The notes under the pieces were generated by a model that searched no databases, was not told the DNA's origin, and saw nothing but the letters and a program-made list of their open reading frames with translations. This document shows positions 32,007-42,959 of a stretch of DNA of 64,000 bases, piece after piece. The stretch is from the NCBI GenBank assembly GCA_020445765.1, contig JAGRFY010000019.1, positions 1 through 64,000 of the forward strand, written 5' to 3'. The DNA comes from Rhodocyclaceae bacterium (GTDB lineage Bacteria; Pseudomonadota; Gammaproteobacteria; Burkholderiales; Rhodocyclaceae). Position numbers and translations under genes: made by a program. Within the stretch, counting starts at the first letter, position 1; each line of letters starts with the position of its first letter.

Positions 32007-32379
32007 TCCCGGGCCATCGCAAAGGGCTCTGTATCGGGCAAAAAATCGTGCTTTTCGGTGTTGACTTATTCACATCGGCCTGCTCCATGACGTGAAATCC
32101 GATGCTTCCGGGGTACATTCCGCTTTGTGGCGATAAACCACTGTTTTCATTGAATTCACGTCTTGCCCACAGATTGTGCAAACCACTTCGATTCCCCTCT
32201 GTGCCGCCTGAATACGCCATCTTCCGATGCTTGCCCACAAGCTTATCCACAGTTTCTGTGGAGAAGGCCCGATTGCGGTTTTATTGCGGCCAATTAAGCA
32301 GACTTCATTCAATCTCACTTCATATTCAGCCGCCACTCCATTGATTCATTGAGCATTTTCCAGCCCATCCCTGACAACG
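32007..32379. other. oriC: Candidate replication origin: AT-rich hemE-priA gap with DnaA-box cluster
   Basis: These 373 bases are markedly AT-richer than the genes around them and hold no gene. Exact DnaA boxes are TTATTCACA at 32066-32074 and TTATCCACA at 32243-32251. A one-mismatch box lies on the other strand at 32257-32265 (TGTGGAGAA). Two-mismatch boxes TTGCCCACA form a direct repeat at 32163-32171 and 32231-32239. AT-rich runs flank the cluster (about 32038-32070 and 32274-32330). The priA gene, a replication-restart helicase, follows immediately. Confidence 0.5.
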
Positions 32380-34554
<2,175 letters not shown>

Positions 34555-34600
34555 CGACTGCGGCGTGCTGCCCGATCCGCATCATTCGGCTGGGCCGCCC

Positions 34601-35512
34601 TCAACCCCGGAATTCGCCGATCCGCCACAGCCAGGCGGCGCCGCGCACGCCCGAGGAATCGCCGTGACGGCTCACCGCCAGCCGGGTGTCGATGCGATCC
34701 GAGAAGACATCGGGCGCCCACAGGCGAGGCACCGTCCGGGTGAACCTTGCGACATTCGACAGGCCGCCGCCGAGGACGATGACCTCGGGATCGAGCAGGT
34801 TGATGACGCCGGCCAGCGACCGGGCGAGACGCACTTCGTAGCGCTGCAATGTCCGCTCGCAACCCGCATCGCCGGCTGCGGCAGCGGCCACGATCGCCCT
34901 GGCGTCGAGCGCATCGCCGCCCTGGGCGCGATGGTCGGCTGCCATGCCCGTCCCCGAAAGATAGGTCTCGATACAACCGAAACGGCCGCAATAACACCGC
35001 GGCAAGGGCCGGTCGCTGTCGTTCGGCGACGGCAGTGGGTTGTGTCCCCACTCGCCGGCGACGCCGTTGGCGCCGCTCCACACCCGACCATCGAACGCAA
35101 TGCCGCCACCGACACCGGTACCGAGAATCACCGCGAACACCACCCGCATGCCGGCTCCGGCGCCATCGACCGCCTCGGACACCGCCAGACAGTCGGCATC
35201 GTTGGCCATGCGTACCGGCCGCGCCAGTCTCCGTTCGAGATCTTCCAGCAACGGCCGGCCATTGAGACAGGTCGAGTTGGCATTGCGCATCCGGCCGTCC
35301 ACCGGCGATCGACTGCCCGGCGTGCCGATGCCGACACTGCAACGGCAGCAGACTGCAGCCTCGGCATCGGCGACCAGGGCCACGATCGCCGCCAGCGTCG
35401 CCTCGTAGTCACCCTGGGGTGTCGCCGCTCGACGCCGGTGGCGCTCGTGCCCGTCCTCGTCCAACACCACCACCTCGATCTTGGTACCGCCCAGGTCGAT
35501 GCCGATTCTCAC
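34601..35512 (-). CDS. mak: Fructokinase Mak (ROK family)
   Basis: The 303-residue ROK sugar kinase phosphorylates fructose (and other hexoses weakly) with ATP. It shows the N-terminal phosphate loop I-D-L-G-G-T-K, the substrate and catalytic region A-N-D-A-D-C-L-A-V-S-E-A-V-D-G near residue 125, and G-E-W-G-H-N-P-L-P near 165. The zinc motif C-Y-C-G-R-F-G-C-I-E is near 185, and the C-terminal H-G-D-S-S-G-V-R-G-A-A-W-L-W is nearly identical to Escherichia coli Mak. A GTG at 35512 gives the expected V-R-I-G-I-D N-terminus; a longer frame to 35845 is ignored. It is a lone gene. Confidence 0.93.
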   Translation of the reverse strand: MRIGIDLGGTKIEVVVLDEDGHERHRRRAATPQGDYEATLAAIVALVADAEAAVCCRCSVGIGTPGSRSPVDGRMRNANSTCLNGRPLLEDLERRLARPVRMANDADCLAVSEAVDGAGAGMRVVFAVILGTGVGGGIAFDGRVWSGANGVAGEWGHNPLPSPNDSDRPLPRCYCGRFGCIETYLSGTGMAADHRAQGGDALDARAIVAAAAAGDAGCERTLQRYEVRLARSLAGVINLLDPEVIVLGGGLSNVARFTRTVPRLWAPDVFSDRIDTRLAVSRHGDSSGVRGAAWLWRIGEFRG

Positions 35513-35770
35513 GCGTCCCCCCACCTCTGCGGATCGTGCCGTGGCATCGATTCTGCCACCAGGCCGATCACGGGCGCGCGCTAAAGTCCGGACGTCCGCG
35601 ACCGTAAGGCCAGCCAAGCAGATGTCGACCGGCATCAGGGGCTGCCCGCCGCCCGCGACCCATATCCGCCACCGATCGCTCAGGCAGGGTCGACGACGTG
35701 CTAACGTGATACCAACAACAATGACATGACGCGGCGCCGACACTGGCCCGCTCCGACGGCAGGGGAGGGC

Positions 35771-36808
35771 ATGGAGGCGCTCACGATTCTGGTGGTCATG
35801 GCGGTCGTGGTGGTTCTGGTGTTCGACTACACCAACGGCTTCCACGATGCGGCCAACATCATCGCGACCGTGATCGCCTCCCGCGCGATGCAGCCGATGC
35901 AGGCAGTCGCCGTGGTCGGCCTATTCGAATTTCTCGGTCCGGTTCTCGGCGGTACCGCGGTCGCCAACACGATAGGGTCGTTCGTCATGCTCGACGACCT
36001 GCAGCCGATGTTTTCGCTGTCGGTGCTGCTGGCGGGTCTGTCGGGCGCCATCGCCTGGAACCTGGTCACCTGGTGGAAGGGAATCCCGTCCTCGTCGTCC
36101 CACGCCCTCGTCGGTGGTCTGATCGGCGCAGTCGTCATGGCCGTCGGGCAGGACCACGTCGTCTGGGGCTTCACCGAACTGCTGGCCAACGGCCGCCTGA
36201 CCGGCGTCACCAAGGTGGTGCTGGCATTGCTCGGCTCACCGCTGGTGGGATTCGCCGCCGGCTATCTGCTGCACAAGCTCTCGACGCTGCTGTTGCGCGG
36301 CGCGCGGCCGGCGATCAACCGCCAGCTGCGCCGGGCACAGTATGTCACCGCCGCGACGCTCGCCTTCTCGCACGGTGCCAACGATGCCCAGAAGAGCATG
36401 GGCATTCTGACCCTGGCGCTGCTGCTCGGTGGCCGCATCGACAGCTTCCAGGTACCACTGTGGGTGATCCTGGCCTGCGCCAGCGCAATGACCCTGGGCA
36501 CCCTGTCCGGCGGCTGGCGGATCGTGCGCACCCTCGGTTTCGCGATCTACCGGGTACGGCCGCTGCATGCGCTCAATTCGCAGCTTGCCTCCGGCGGCGT
36601 GGTGTTCGCAGCCTCCCTGCTCGGTGCACCGGTGTCGACCACCCACGTCGTCGCGACCTCGATCATGGGCATCGGCGCTTCGGAGCGCCCCCGTGCCGTG
36701 CGCTGGGGCAAGGCACGCGAGATCGGCGCCACCTGGCTGGTGACGATTCCCGCCGCCGCGCTGGTCGGCAGTCTGCTCGAACTGGCCTTGTCGGGCCTCG
36801 TCAGTTGA
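35771..36808 (+). CDS. Low-affinity inorganic phosphate transporter, Pit family
   Basis: The 345-residue membrane protein takes up phosphate (often as metal phosphate) with protons. Both halves of the family signature are present: N-G-F-H-D-A-A-N near residue 20 and S-H-G-A-N-D-A-Q-K-S near 210. About ten hydrophobic helices are visible. The ATG at 35771 has an AGGGGAGG ribosome-binding site; an in-frame ATG 45 bases upstream is less likely. It is followed nine bases after its stop by the DUF47 partner. The 258-base region upstream shows no clear Pho box. Confidence 0.94.
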   Translation: MEALTILVVMAVVVVLVFDYTNGFHDAANIIATVIASRAMQPMQAVAVVGLFEFLGPVLGGTAVANTIGSFVMLDDLQPMFSLSVLLAGLSGAIAWNLVTWWKGIPSSSSHALVGGLIGAVVMAVGQDHVVWGFTELLANGRLTGVTKVVLALLGSPLVGFAAGYLLHKLSTLLLRGARPAINRQLRRAQYVTAATLAFSHGANDAQKSMGILTLALLLGGRIDSFQVPLWVILACASAMTLGTLSGGWRIVRTLGFAIYRVRPLHALNSQLASGGVVFAASLLGAPVSTTHVVATSIMGIGASERPRAVRWGKAREIGATWLVTIPAAALVGSLLELALSGLVS

Positions 36809-36817
36809 GGAATAACG

Positions 36818-37459
36818 ATGTCCAAGCGACCCGCCTCGATCGTCCATCGCGTACTCGAGCGCATCTTTCCCAAGGCGCCGGATTTCTTCACGCTGCTCGC
36901 CGAGCAGTCCCGTCAGGTGATCCATACCACCGATCTGTTGATCCGCTTCATGGAAACCGGCGACCCCGACATCGGATGCGAGATCCGCAAGGACGAACAC
37001 GACGCCGACACCATCAAGGTGCGCAACATCCACATCCTCAACGAAGCCTTTTCGACGCCCCTCGACCGGGAGGACATCTACCGCGCGATCATGGACATGG
37101 ACGAGGTCGTCAACTACTGCAAGACCACCGTCAATGAGATGGACATCCTCGGCGTCACGCCAGACGGCTACATGCGGGAGATGGCCCAGCGCATCAACGA
37201 AGGTTCGAACTTTCTCGCCAAGGGATTCAGCCAGCTCGCCACCACGCCCGAGCGCGCCGCCGCCGATGCCGACGCCGCGCGCAAGGCCGAGCGCAGGGTC
37301 GAGAAGCTCTACCGGCGCGCACTCGCCGATCTGTTCCAGGGTCAGGATTACCTGAACATGTTCAAGCGGCGGGAGATCTACCGCCATCTGTCGAACGGCG
37401 CCGATCGCATGGCCCATTGCGCCAATACCCTGCACGACATCGTCGTCAAGATCGGTTGA
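36818..37459 (+). CDS. DUF47 (PhoU-like) phosphate transport accessory protein
   Basis: This 213-residue, all-helical protein belongs to the DUF47/TIGR00153 family, related to PhoU. The family segment D-E-V-V-N-Y near residue 90 and the acidic, metal-binding helices (E-I-R-K-D-E-H-D-A-D near 55) are visible. Genes of this family usually sit next to pit, as here with a nine-base gap, and are thought to regulate or assist the transporter. It is cytoplasmic, with no signal peptide. Confidence 0.93.
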   Translation: MSKRPASIVHRVLERIFPKAPDFFTLLAEQSRQVIHTTDLLIRFMETGDPDIGCEIRKDEHDADTIKVRNIHILNEAFSTPLDREDIYRAIMDMDEVVNYCKTTVNEMDILGVTPDGYMREMAQRINEGSNFLAKGFSQLATTPERAAADADAARKAERRVEKLYRRALADLFQGQDYLNMFKRREIYRHLSNGADRMAHCANTLHDIVVKIG

Positions 37460-37635
37460 CCGACCGCCGCCGCCGGCCCGCGACCGATCGCTCTGTCGCG
37501 CGAGCAGTCGTTCCCGAACGCGCAACGCTGTCCGCATCGAAGGCGACTCGCTGCCGCCGTTGGTCGCGCCCCGGCCCGCGGCCGTTGCCAGTGGCGGGAT
37601 CCCTCGCATAGACTGCGAGCCGCAGTCATCGACCG

Positions 37636-37830
37636 CTGTTCGGGAGAGACCTGTCCGCCAATCGCGGGCGGGCGCCGAAGGAGCAACCGCCCCGGAATCT
37701 CTCAGGCCCCAGGACCGAACAGTCGATCACACACTCTGAAGAGCGACTGGCCTCGTCAGCCGGTCCACCGAAGGAGCAAGCGTCCGGCCGACTCGTCACG
37801 GGCGCGAATCTCTCAGGTTCCAGACAGAGG
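37636..37830 (+). promoter_or_regulatory. Tandem glycine riboswitch upstream of dadA
   Basis: Two glycine aptamers lie in series. Aptamer 1 (37636-37722) is closed by a perfect P1 stem, CTGTTCGG with CCGAACAG. It carries the conserved GGGAGAGAC, GCCGAAGGAGCAA and AATCTCTCAGGC segments. Aptamer 2 (37734-37829) is closed by CTCTG with CAGAG and repeats CCGAAGGAGCAAG and GAATCTCTCAGG. The linker is about 11 bases. The next gene starts 63 bases after the element; no terminator hairpin was evident, so control may act at translation. Confidence 0.92.
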
Positions 37831-37892
37831 GGGCGCATGTCCGGCACGTTGCCGCGCATGCCCGAACCCGACGTCGTGTCTGGAGCCTCATC

Positions 37893-39149
37893 ATGCAATC
37901 GATCGCCGTCATCGGCGGTGGCATCACCGGTGTCACCACGGCCTACGCGCTGGCCAAGCGCGGCTTCTCCGTCACCCTGTTCGAACAGCACCGCTACGCC
38001 GCGATGGAAACGTCCTTCGCCAACGGTGGCCAGTTGTCGGCATCCAATGCCGAAGTCTGGAATCACGGCTCGACGGTCCTCAAGGGCCTCAAGTGGATGC
38101 TGCGCAACGACGCGCCGCTGCTGGTCAATCCGAAACCGAGCTGGCACAAGCTGTCCTGGTTCGCCGAATTCGTCGCCGCCATTCCCGACTACCGCCGCAA
38201 CACTTCGAACACCGCCCGCCTGGCGATCGCGGCGCGCGAACACCTGTTCTCGTGGGCCGCCGAGGAGGGCATCGACTTCGACCTCAAGCGCGAGGGCATC
38301 CTGCACATCTACCGCGACAAGGCCGGCTTCGAGCACGCCGCAGAAGTCAGCCGCCTGCTGGCACGGGGCGGGCTACAGCGCCGCGCGGTCACCCCCGACG
38401 AAATGCGGGCGATCGAACCGACCCTGGCCGGCAGCTACTACGGCGGCTTCTATACCGAGAGCGACGCAACCGGCGACATCCACAAGTACACCGTCGGCCT
38501 CGCCGCCGCCGCCGCACGACTCGGCGTGAACTGCCTCTATCGACAGGACGTCCGCCGGCTAGCCAGCGACGGACATGGCGCCCACGTCGTCGTCGCCGGC
38601 GAGGAAGGCGAACGGCAGCATCGCTTCGACGGCGTCGTGGTCTGCGCCGGCGTCGCCAGCCGCCGCTTTGCGGCACAGCTCGGCGATCGCCTCAACGTCT
38701 ATCCGGTCAAGGGCTATTCGATCACCGTCAATCTCGACGATCCTGCCAGCCGGCTGGCGGCACCGACCGTGAGCCTGCTCGACGACGAGACCAAGCTGGT
38801 ATCGAGCCGCCTCGGCGAGGAGCGCTTCCGCGTCGCCGGGACCGCCGAATTCAACGGCTTCAACCGCGACATCCGGGCCGACCGCATTCGTCCGCTGGTG
38901 GACTGGGTCAATCGCTGCTTCCCCGGGGTCGACACCCGTCAGGTGGTGCCTTGGGCCGGCCTGCGGCCGATGATGCCGAACATGATGCCCAAGGTCGGCG
39001 TCGGTCGACGCGCCAATGTCTTCTACAACACCGGCCACGGACATCTCGGCTGGACCCTCTCGGCCGTCACCGCGGTGCTGCTGGCCGACCACGTCGAACA
39101 GAGCCGCGCGCAACGTCACTCGTCAGTTGCAGGCCTGGCCGCAGCGTAG
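37893..39149 (+). CDS. dadA: FAD-dependent D-amino acid dehydrogenase (DadA family)
   Basis: The 418-residue flavoenzyme oxidises D-amino acids, mainly D-alanine and perhaps glycine, passing electrons to the respiratory chain. It has the N-terminal dinucleotide fold I-G-G-G-I-T-G-V near residue 7, the DadA-typical S-F-A-N-G-G-Q-L-S near 45, and the C-terminal N-T-G-H-G-H-L-G-W-T near 372. A tandem glycine riboswitch precedes it, suggesting that glycine or serine/glycine catabolism is the real context. It converges with the kinase gene ending at 39178. Confidence 0.93.
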   Translation: MQSIAVIGGGITGVTTAYALAKRGFSVTLFEQHRYAAMETSFANGGQLSASNAEVWNHGSTVLKGLKWMLRNDAPLLVNPKPSWHKLSWFAEFVAAIPDYRRNTSNTARLAIAAREHLFSWAAEEGIDFDLKREGILHIYRDKAGFEHAAEVSRLLARGGLQRRAVTPDEMRAIEPTLAGSYYGGFYTESDATGDIHKYTVGLAAAAARLGVNCLYRQDVRRLASDGHGAHVVVAGEEGERQHRFDGVVVCAGVASRRFAAQLGDRLNVYPVKGYSITVNLDDPASRLAAPTVSLLDDETKLVSSRLGEERFRVAGTAEFNGFNRDIRADRIRPLVDWVNRCFPGVDTRQVVPWAGLRPMMPNMMPKVGVGRRANVFYNTGHGHLGWTLSAVTAVLLADHVEQSRAQRHSSVAGLAAA

Positions 39150-39177
39150 CGGGGGATCGACGCGGTGCGCCACCGGT

Positions 39178-40725
39178 TCAGGCACGCGCCAGATCGAAGC
39201 TGAAGGCCGCACCGTGCCCGGGTGAGCTGACCACCTGGATCGCGCTGCCATGCAGTTCGAGCAGCCGCTTGACGATGGCCAGGCCGAGCCCGAGGTGGGT
39301 CGTGCCGTCGGCGGCGGCCAGCCGGCCGCGGTAGCGTGCCTCGAAGATCCGCGGCAGTTGCTCGGCAGCGATGCCACTGCCGCTGTCGCGGACCTCGAGC
39401 ACCACGCGTCCACCGGCGGCGACAACGCCGATCGCGACCGCGCCACCTCGTGGCGTATGGCGGATGGCGTTGTCCACCAGATTCGCCAGCACCCGCTCCA
39501 GCTTGCCGATGTCGGCCTCGACCTGGATTGCCGGGTCGATGGCATCGACCGCCAGGCCCACCCCCTGCTGGCCAGCCTCGAGCGCAAAGCGCGCAATCAC
39601 GTCGTGGGCCAGCTCGACCACCGCCACCGGTTCCATGGCCAATGCCTCCTGGCGCGCCTCCAGCCGCGCCAGCTCGAGTAACTGCTCGACCAGCCGGTGC
39701 AGTTGCCGACCATTACGCAAGGCCACTTCGACGTGCGCCCGATCGGGCGCATCCGGGTGCTGCAACAGCCAGGTCTCGAGGTAGCCCTGCAAGGACGCCA
39801 GTGGCGTCTTGAGGTCGTGCGCGATCTGGGCAATCACGTCGCGGCGCATCTGCTCGCCGTCGCGGATCTGGTCCATCTGGTCGGCCACCGTCTCGGCCAA
39901 CGCGATGAAACCCTGCTGCAGTTCGGCCACCTCGCGGCTGCGCCAGCCCGGCAGCCGGCGACCGATCGCGGCGCGTGCGAGCCCCCCGCGACGGAAAGCC
40001 TGCATCGCCCTGTTCAGCGCGGACAGCGGTCGCGTCAGCAGCGCGAACACCAGCCCGGCGGCGAGCAGGGCCAGCAGCAGCGCACCGAGGCCGAACAGCA
40101 AGGCCTGGTCCTGCACCAGGCCGGCGGCATAGTCGGCTTCCAGCGCCGCCTGCTGGCGCCCGCCGACGACCACGTAGAGGTAGCCCTGGCGGGCACCGGC
40201 CGCATCGAGGATCGGCGCCGCCGAGAACACCTGCCGACGGGCCGGATCACGCGGATCGGAGCCATACACCGGCAGGCTGGCACCGGACAGGAAGGCGCGC
40301 ACCGGCGCCAGATCGATCCGCATGCTGGCGAGCTGTCCCGGTTCCGCCGAATAGGCCTGGATGCGGCCGTCGAGGTCGGTCGCATAGATCTCGAACGCCG
40401 GGCCCAGCAGCATCAGCGTATGGAAGGCGTTCTCCAGCGCGCGCTTGGCGATTTCGCCGTGGCGCAGTTGTGGATTGTCCTCGACCATGTGCGCGGCGAG
40501 CTCCCGGTGCAGCGCCTGCTGGACGCGATCCGAGTGCCGCGACTCCGCACGATGCCCGAAATGAAGCAGCAGGGCGGCGGCCGACACCGCGAGCAACGCC
40601 AGCACCACGGCCAGCCGCGCGAACAAGGTCGAACTCAACCGCCGGCCCTCCGGGTGACGTCGGGTGGTGGTGGGCCGTGACCGCGGACTCCGCTCACGCC
40701 TCGGCCTCGAGCTTGTAGCCGACAC
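39178..40725 (-). CDS. Sensor histidine kinase (HAMP, HisKA, HATPase)
   Basis: This protein of up to 515 residues has two membrane helices (about residues 35-55 and 205-230) enclosing a ~150-residue periplasmic sensor. A HAMP-like linker follows, then the phosphoacceptor motif I-A-H-D-L-K-T-P-L near residue 300 and an ATPase domain with N-L-V-D-N-A-I-R-H near 412 and G-L-G-L-A-I-V near 475. The ATG at 40725 overlaps the regulator's 3' end by 32 bases; a downstream start such as a TTG at 40638 is also possible. It is the partner of the OmpR-type regulator just upstream. Confidence 0.92.
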   Translation of the reverse strand: MSATSSRPRRERSPRSRPTTTRRHPEGRRLSSTLFARLAVVLALLAVSAAALLLHFGHRAESRHSDRVQQALHRELAAHMVEDNPQLRHGEIAKRALENAFHTLMLLGPAFEIYATDLDGRIQAYSAEPGQLASMRIDLAPVRAFLSGASLPVYGSDPRDPARRQVFSAAPILDAAGARQGYLYVVVGGRQQAALEADYAAGLVQDQALLFGLGALLLALLAAGLVFALLTRPLSALNRAMQAFRRGGLARAAIGRRLPGWRSREVAELQQGFIALAETVADQMDQIRDGEQMRRDVIAQIAHDLKTPLASLQGYLETWLLQHPDAPDRAHVEVALRNGRQLHRLVEQLLELARLEARQEALAMEPVAVVELAHDVIARFALEAGQQGVGLAVDAIDPAIQVEADIGKLERVLANLVDNAIRHTPRGGAVAIGVVAAGGRVVLEVRDSGSGIAAEQLPRIFEARYRGRLAAADGTTHLGLGLAIVKRLLELHGSAIQVVSSPGHGAAFSFDLARA

Positions 40726-41386
40726 CCCAGACCGTGCGGATCAGCCGCGGACGCGCCGGGTCCGCCTCGATCTTGGCGCGCAGCCGGTTGACGTGCGAAT
40801 TGACCGTGTGCTCATAGCCCTGGTGATGGTAGCCCCATACCTCCGACAGCAACTGCTGGCGGCTGAAGACGACGCCGGGCCTTCGCGCCAGGAACAGCAG
40901 CAGGTCGAACTCGGTCGCGGTCAGCTCCATTGTCGATCCATCTCGGCACACCGCCCGCCGCGCAGGATCCACGCGCAACGGCGGGATTTCGATCGGCCGC
41001 TCGTCGCCACCGGTTTCGGCGAGCGCGGCGCGCCTGAGCAAGGCCCGGACCCTGGCCTGCAGTTCGAGCACGCCGAAGGGCTTGGAGAGGTAGTCGTCGG
41101 CCCCGGTCTCCAGGCCCTGCACCCGATCGTGCTCGGTGGCGCGCGCGGTCAGCATCAGGATCGGCAGCGATGCATTCTCGAGCCTCAGTTCGCGGCACAG
41201 TTCGAGGCCGTCTCCGTCAGGCAGCGATAGATCGAGTACCAGCAGATCCCAGTCGTCGGCCGCCAGCGCCCGCCGCGCGAATGCCAGCGTATCGCAGCAC
41301 TGCACGCGGTGTCCCAGCATCTCGACGTGCATCCTGACCAGATTGGCGATATCGCCCTGGTCCTCGACCACCAGAATCCCGGACAT
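40694..41386 (-). CDS. OmpR/PhoB-family response regulator
   Basis: The 230-residue regulator has a receiver domain (V-V-E-D-Q-G-D near residue 6, phosphoacceptor in L-V-L-D-L-S-L-P near 51, Lys in S-K-P-F near 101). The winged helix has T-A-T-E-F-D-L-L near 153 and ends in V-W-G-V-G-Y-K-L. The ATG at 41386 is chosen because GGGAGGGA sits nine bases upstream. It overlaps the kinase gene and follows the spondin-like genes on the same strand, so these may form one transcript. Confidence 0.94.
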   Translation of the reverse strand: MSGILVVEDQGDIANLVRMHVEMLGHRVQCCDTLAFARRALAADDWDLLVLDLSLPDGDGLELCRELRLENASLPILMLTARATEHDRVQGLETGADDYLSKPFGVLELQARVRALLRRAALAETGGDERPIEIPPLRVDPARRAVCRDGSTMELTATEFDLLLFLARRPGVVFSRQQLLSEVWGYHHQGYEHTVNSHVNRLRAKIEADPARPRLIRTVWGVGYKLEAEA

Positions 41387-41435
41387 TTGCGATCCCTCCC
41401 GGCAACGGCCGGCACGCAACCGCGCACCGCACCGT

Positions 41436-41704
41436 TCAGCGCACTCTTTCGATCTCTACCCTGAGGACCGGATTGTCGAAGCGATGCTTACCATCGAGCA
41501 CCGAACCTGCGAGGCCGTCCTGCCGTCCGGCAGGGCGCTCAGGCCCGTAGACCCGTCATTGGCATTCACCAGCATCGTCGCCACCGTCGGCCTGGCGCCG
41601 TCCGCCGCGGGGTAACCGAGCTCGAAGTGGTCGATACCGCCGCAGCCGGCAAGGAACCCGAGCACGGCGGTCACCGCCAGCGGCCACGTCGCAGTCCGTT
41701 TCAT
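41436..41704 (-). pseudogene. Decayed spondin-domain lipoprotein
   Basis: The frame opens with a lipoprotein signal (L-A-G-C lipobox near residue 24) and keeps only a short central spondin-like segment, A-T-M-L-V-N-A-N-D-G. It then ends in an unrelated tail at 41456. In another frame the expected C-terminus of the domain reads on to 41436, H-R-F-D-N-P-V-L-R-V-E-I, matching H-R-W-L-N-P-V-A-R-V-T-V of the next gene. A frameshift near 41500-41540 plus internal deletion therefore seems to have broken it. A translated 82-residue lipoprotein remains possible. Confidence 0.6.
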
Positions 41705-41712
41705 GGCGCGCC

Positions 41713-42240
41713 TCACTTGACCACCACGGTCACGCGGGCGACCGGATTGAGCCAGCGGTGGCTGCGACTGTCGAGGTCACTGAATCCGCTGCCGGCATCG
41801 GTATCGCCGAGTTGGCCGCGATGGACATGCACGACGTTGGGTTCCGCGTCGTTGGGCGCGCTCGCCGCCACCCCGCTGCCGCCGATACCGGCGCGTCCGC
41901 TCGGGTCGTCAGGGATGCCAGCGACGCCCGGCGCGACGCCGGCACCGGGATTCATCAACTCGGTATTGGCCTCGGTGCCGGCGTCGTAGGCGTTGAGCGT
42001 CAATGTGTAGGTGCCCGCCTGCGTCGGGATCTCCCAGCCGTCGAGCGCGACGAATCCGTCATTGGTGGGCAGCAGCATGGCCGTGATCGACAGATGGGTG
42101 TTGCCGGCAATGGTGCTCAACATGGCCACGCCGCCGTTGCTTGCCGGCCCGAGGATGCCACCTGCCGGGTCGGCCACGGACTGTCCGCCGGCGGCGCCCA
42201 CCAGGGCCGTCAGTGCTGTCGCCAGGAAATTGCATGACAT
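41713..42240 (-). CDS. Spondin-domain protein, N-terminally short
   Basis: The 175-residue protein matches the second half of the bacterial spondin_N-type domain: A-M-L-L-P-T-N-D-G-F-V-A-L-D, then Y-T-L-T-L-N-A-Y-D-A-G-T-E-A-N, and a final H-R-W-L-N-P-V-A-R-V. Relatives usually have a signal peptide and about 60 more residues before this. Here the ATG has a GGAG site and a stop codon lies a few codons upstream in frame, so the gene seems truncated at its 5' end. The first 25 residues are hydrophobic and might still act as an export signal. Its function is unknown; in relatives it is likely extracytoplasmic. Confidence 0.72.
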   Translation of the reverse strand: MSCNFLATALTALVGAAGGQSVADPAGGILGPASNGGVAMLSTIAGNTHLSITAMLLPTNDGFVALDGWEIPTQAGTYTLTLNAYDAGTEANTELMNPGAGVAPGVAGIPDDPSGRAGIGGSGVAASAPNDAEPNVVHVHRGQLGDTDAGSGFSDLDSRSHRWLNPVARVTVVVK

Positions 42241-42356
42241 CCGGCGTCTCCGAGATTTGGATCGGAGCGCTCAGACTAGGCTCGCCGCAGCCCTCCCTTC
42301 ATCCCGCGGCCGCCAAGATTCGATCACGATTTGGTCACGGCGGCGACCGGCAATCG

Positions 42357-42824
42357 TCAGTGTGGACTCGAGCGGTAGCTCGCGATCGCTGCCTTCAGAT
42401 CCGAATATTGCTCGCAGGGCAGCCAGCACAACTGATCGAGGATCGCCAGGTGCTTCTCGGCCGACGCCAGGTCGCCGGCCTGCAGATAGGCCTCTCCGAG
42501 ATACTCGTGGGCACCGCGGTGCTTCGGATCCAGTTCCAGCGCGCGGCGATAGGCGATGAATGCGGCGTCGAGGGCACCGGACTTGCGGCGTGCGAAACCG
42601 AGCCAGTTCCAGCCGTCGGCGTCGGTCGGATTGCGTCGCGTGTGGGTCTCGAGCAGACCGATCGCCCGCTGGTAGCTGCCGCCTTCGATGGCCGTGATCG
42701 CCCGCTCCAGATCGCTGCCGCGCGGCACGTTGCGCGCCGCCGGAGCGCCACCGCCGTCAGCCATCGCCGCGCCGCCGGCGAGCGCCGCCAGAGCCAATAC
42801 CATAGCCAGCCGGGCGATCCGCAT
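42357..42824 (-). CDS. Periplasmic TPR-repeat protein
   Basis: The 155-residue product has a signal peptide (cleavage near A-A-M-A, residue 22) and about three tetratricopeptide repeats. Repeat signatures are G-W-N-W-L-G-F-A-R-R-K near residue 75 and A-H-E-Y-L-G-E-A-Y-L near 110. The ATG at 42824 is used because it gives a clean signal peptide; a longer frame begins at 42881. TPR proteins mediate protein contacts; the partner is unknown. It heads the minus-strand run of spondin-like genes and two-component system. Confidence 0.82.
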   Translation of the reverse strand: MRIARLAMVLALAALAGGAAMADGGGAPAARNVPRGSDLERAITAIEGGSYQRAIGLLETHTRRNPTDADGWNWLGFARRKSGALDAAFIAYRRALELDPKHRGAHEYLGEAYLQAGDLASAEKHLAILDQLCWLPCEQYSDLKAAIASYRSSPH

Positions 42825-42959
42825 GATCCCAATCCGTTCACGAACTATCGTCAATATTACTGCTGAAAGTCGGGTGCGCACGAACGCTTGAGACCGATCG
42901 ACTCGCGTTGCGGCAGGATCACCGGCGCCGCGCGCAGACGATCCACCAGGTTCCGCGGG

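Noticed and set aside
32085..32100. Possible third parS site around ACGTGAAA in the hemE-priA gap
   Set aside because: Only one half of the palindrome matches; the other half is unrelated.
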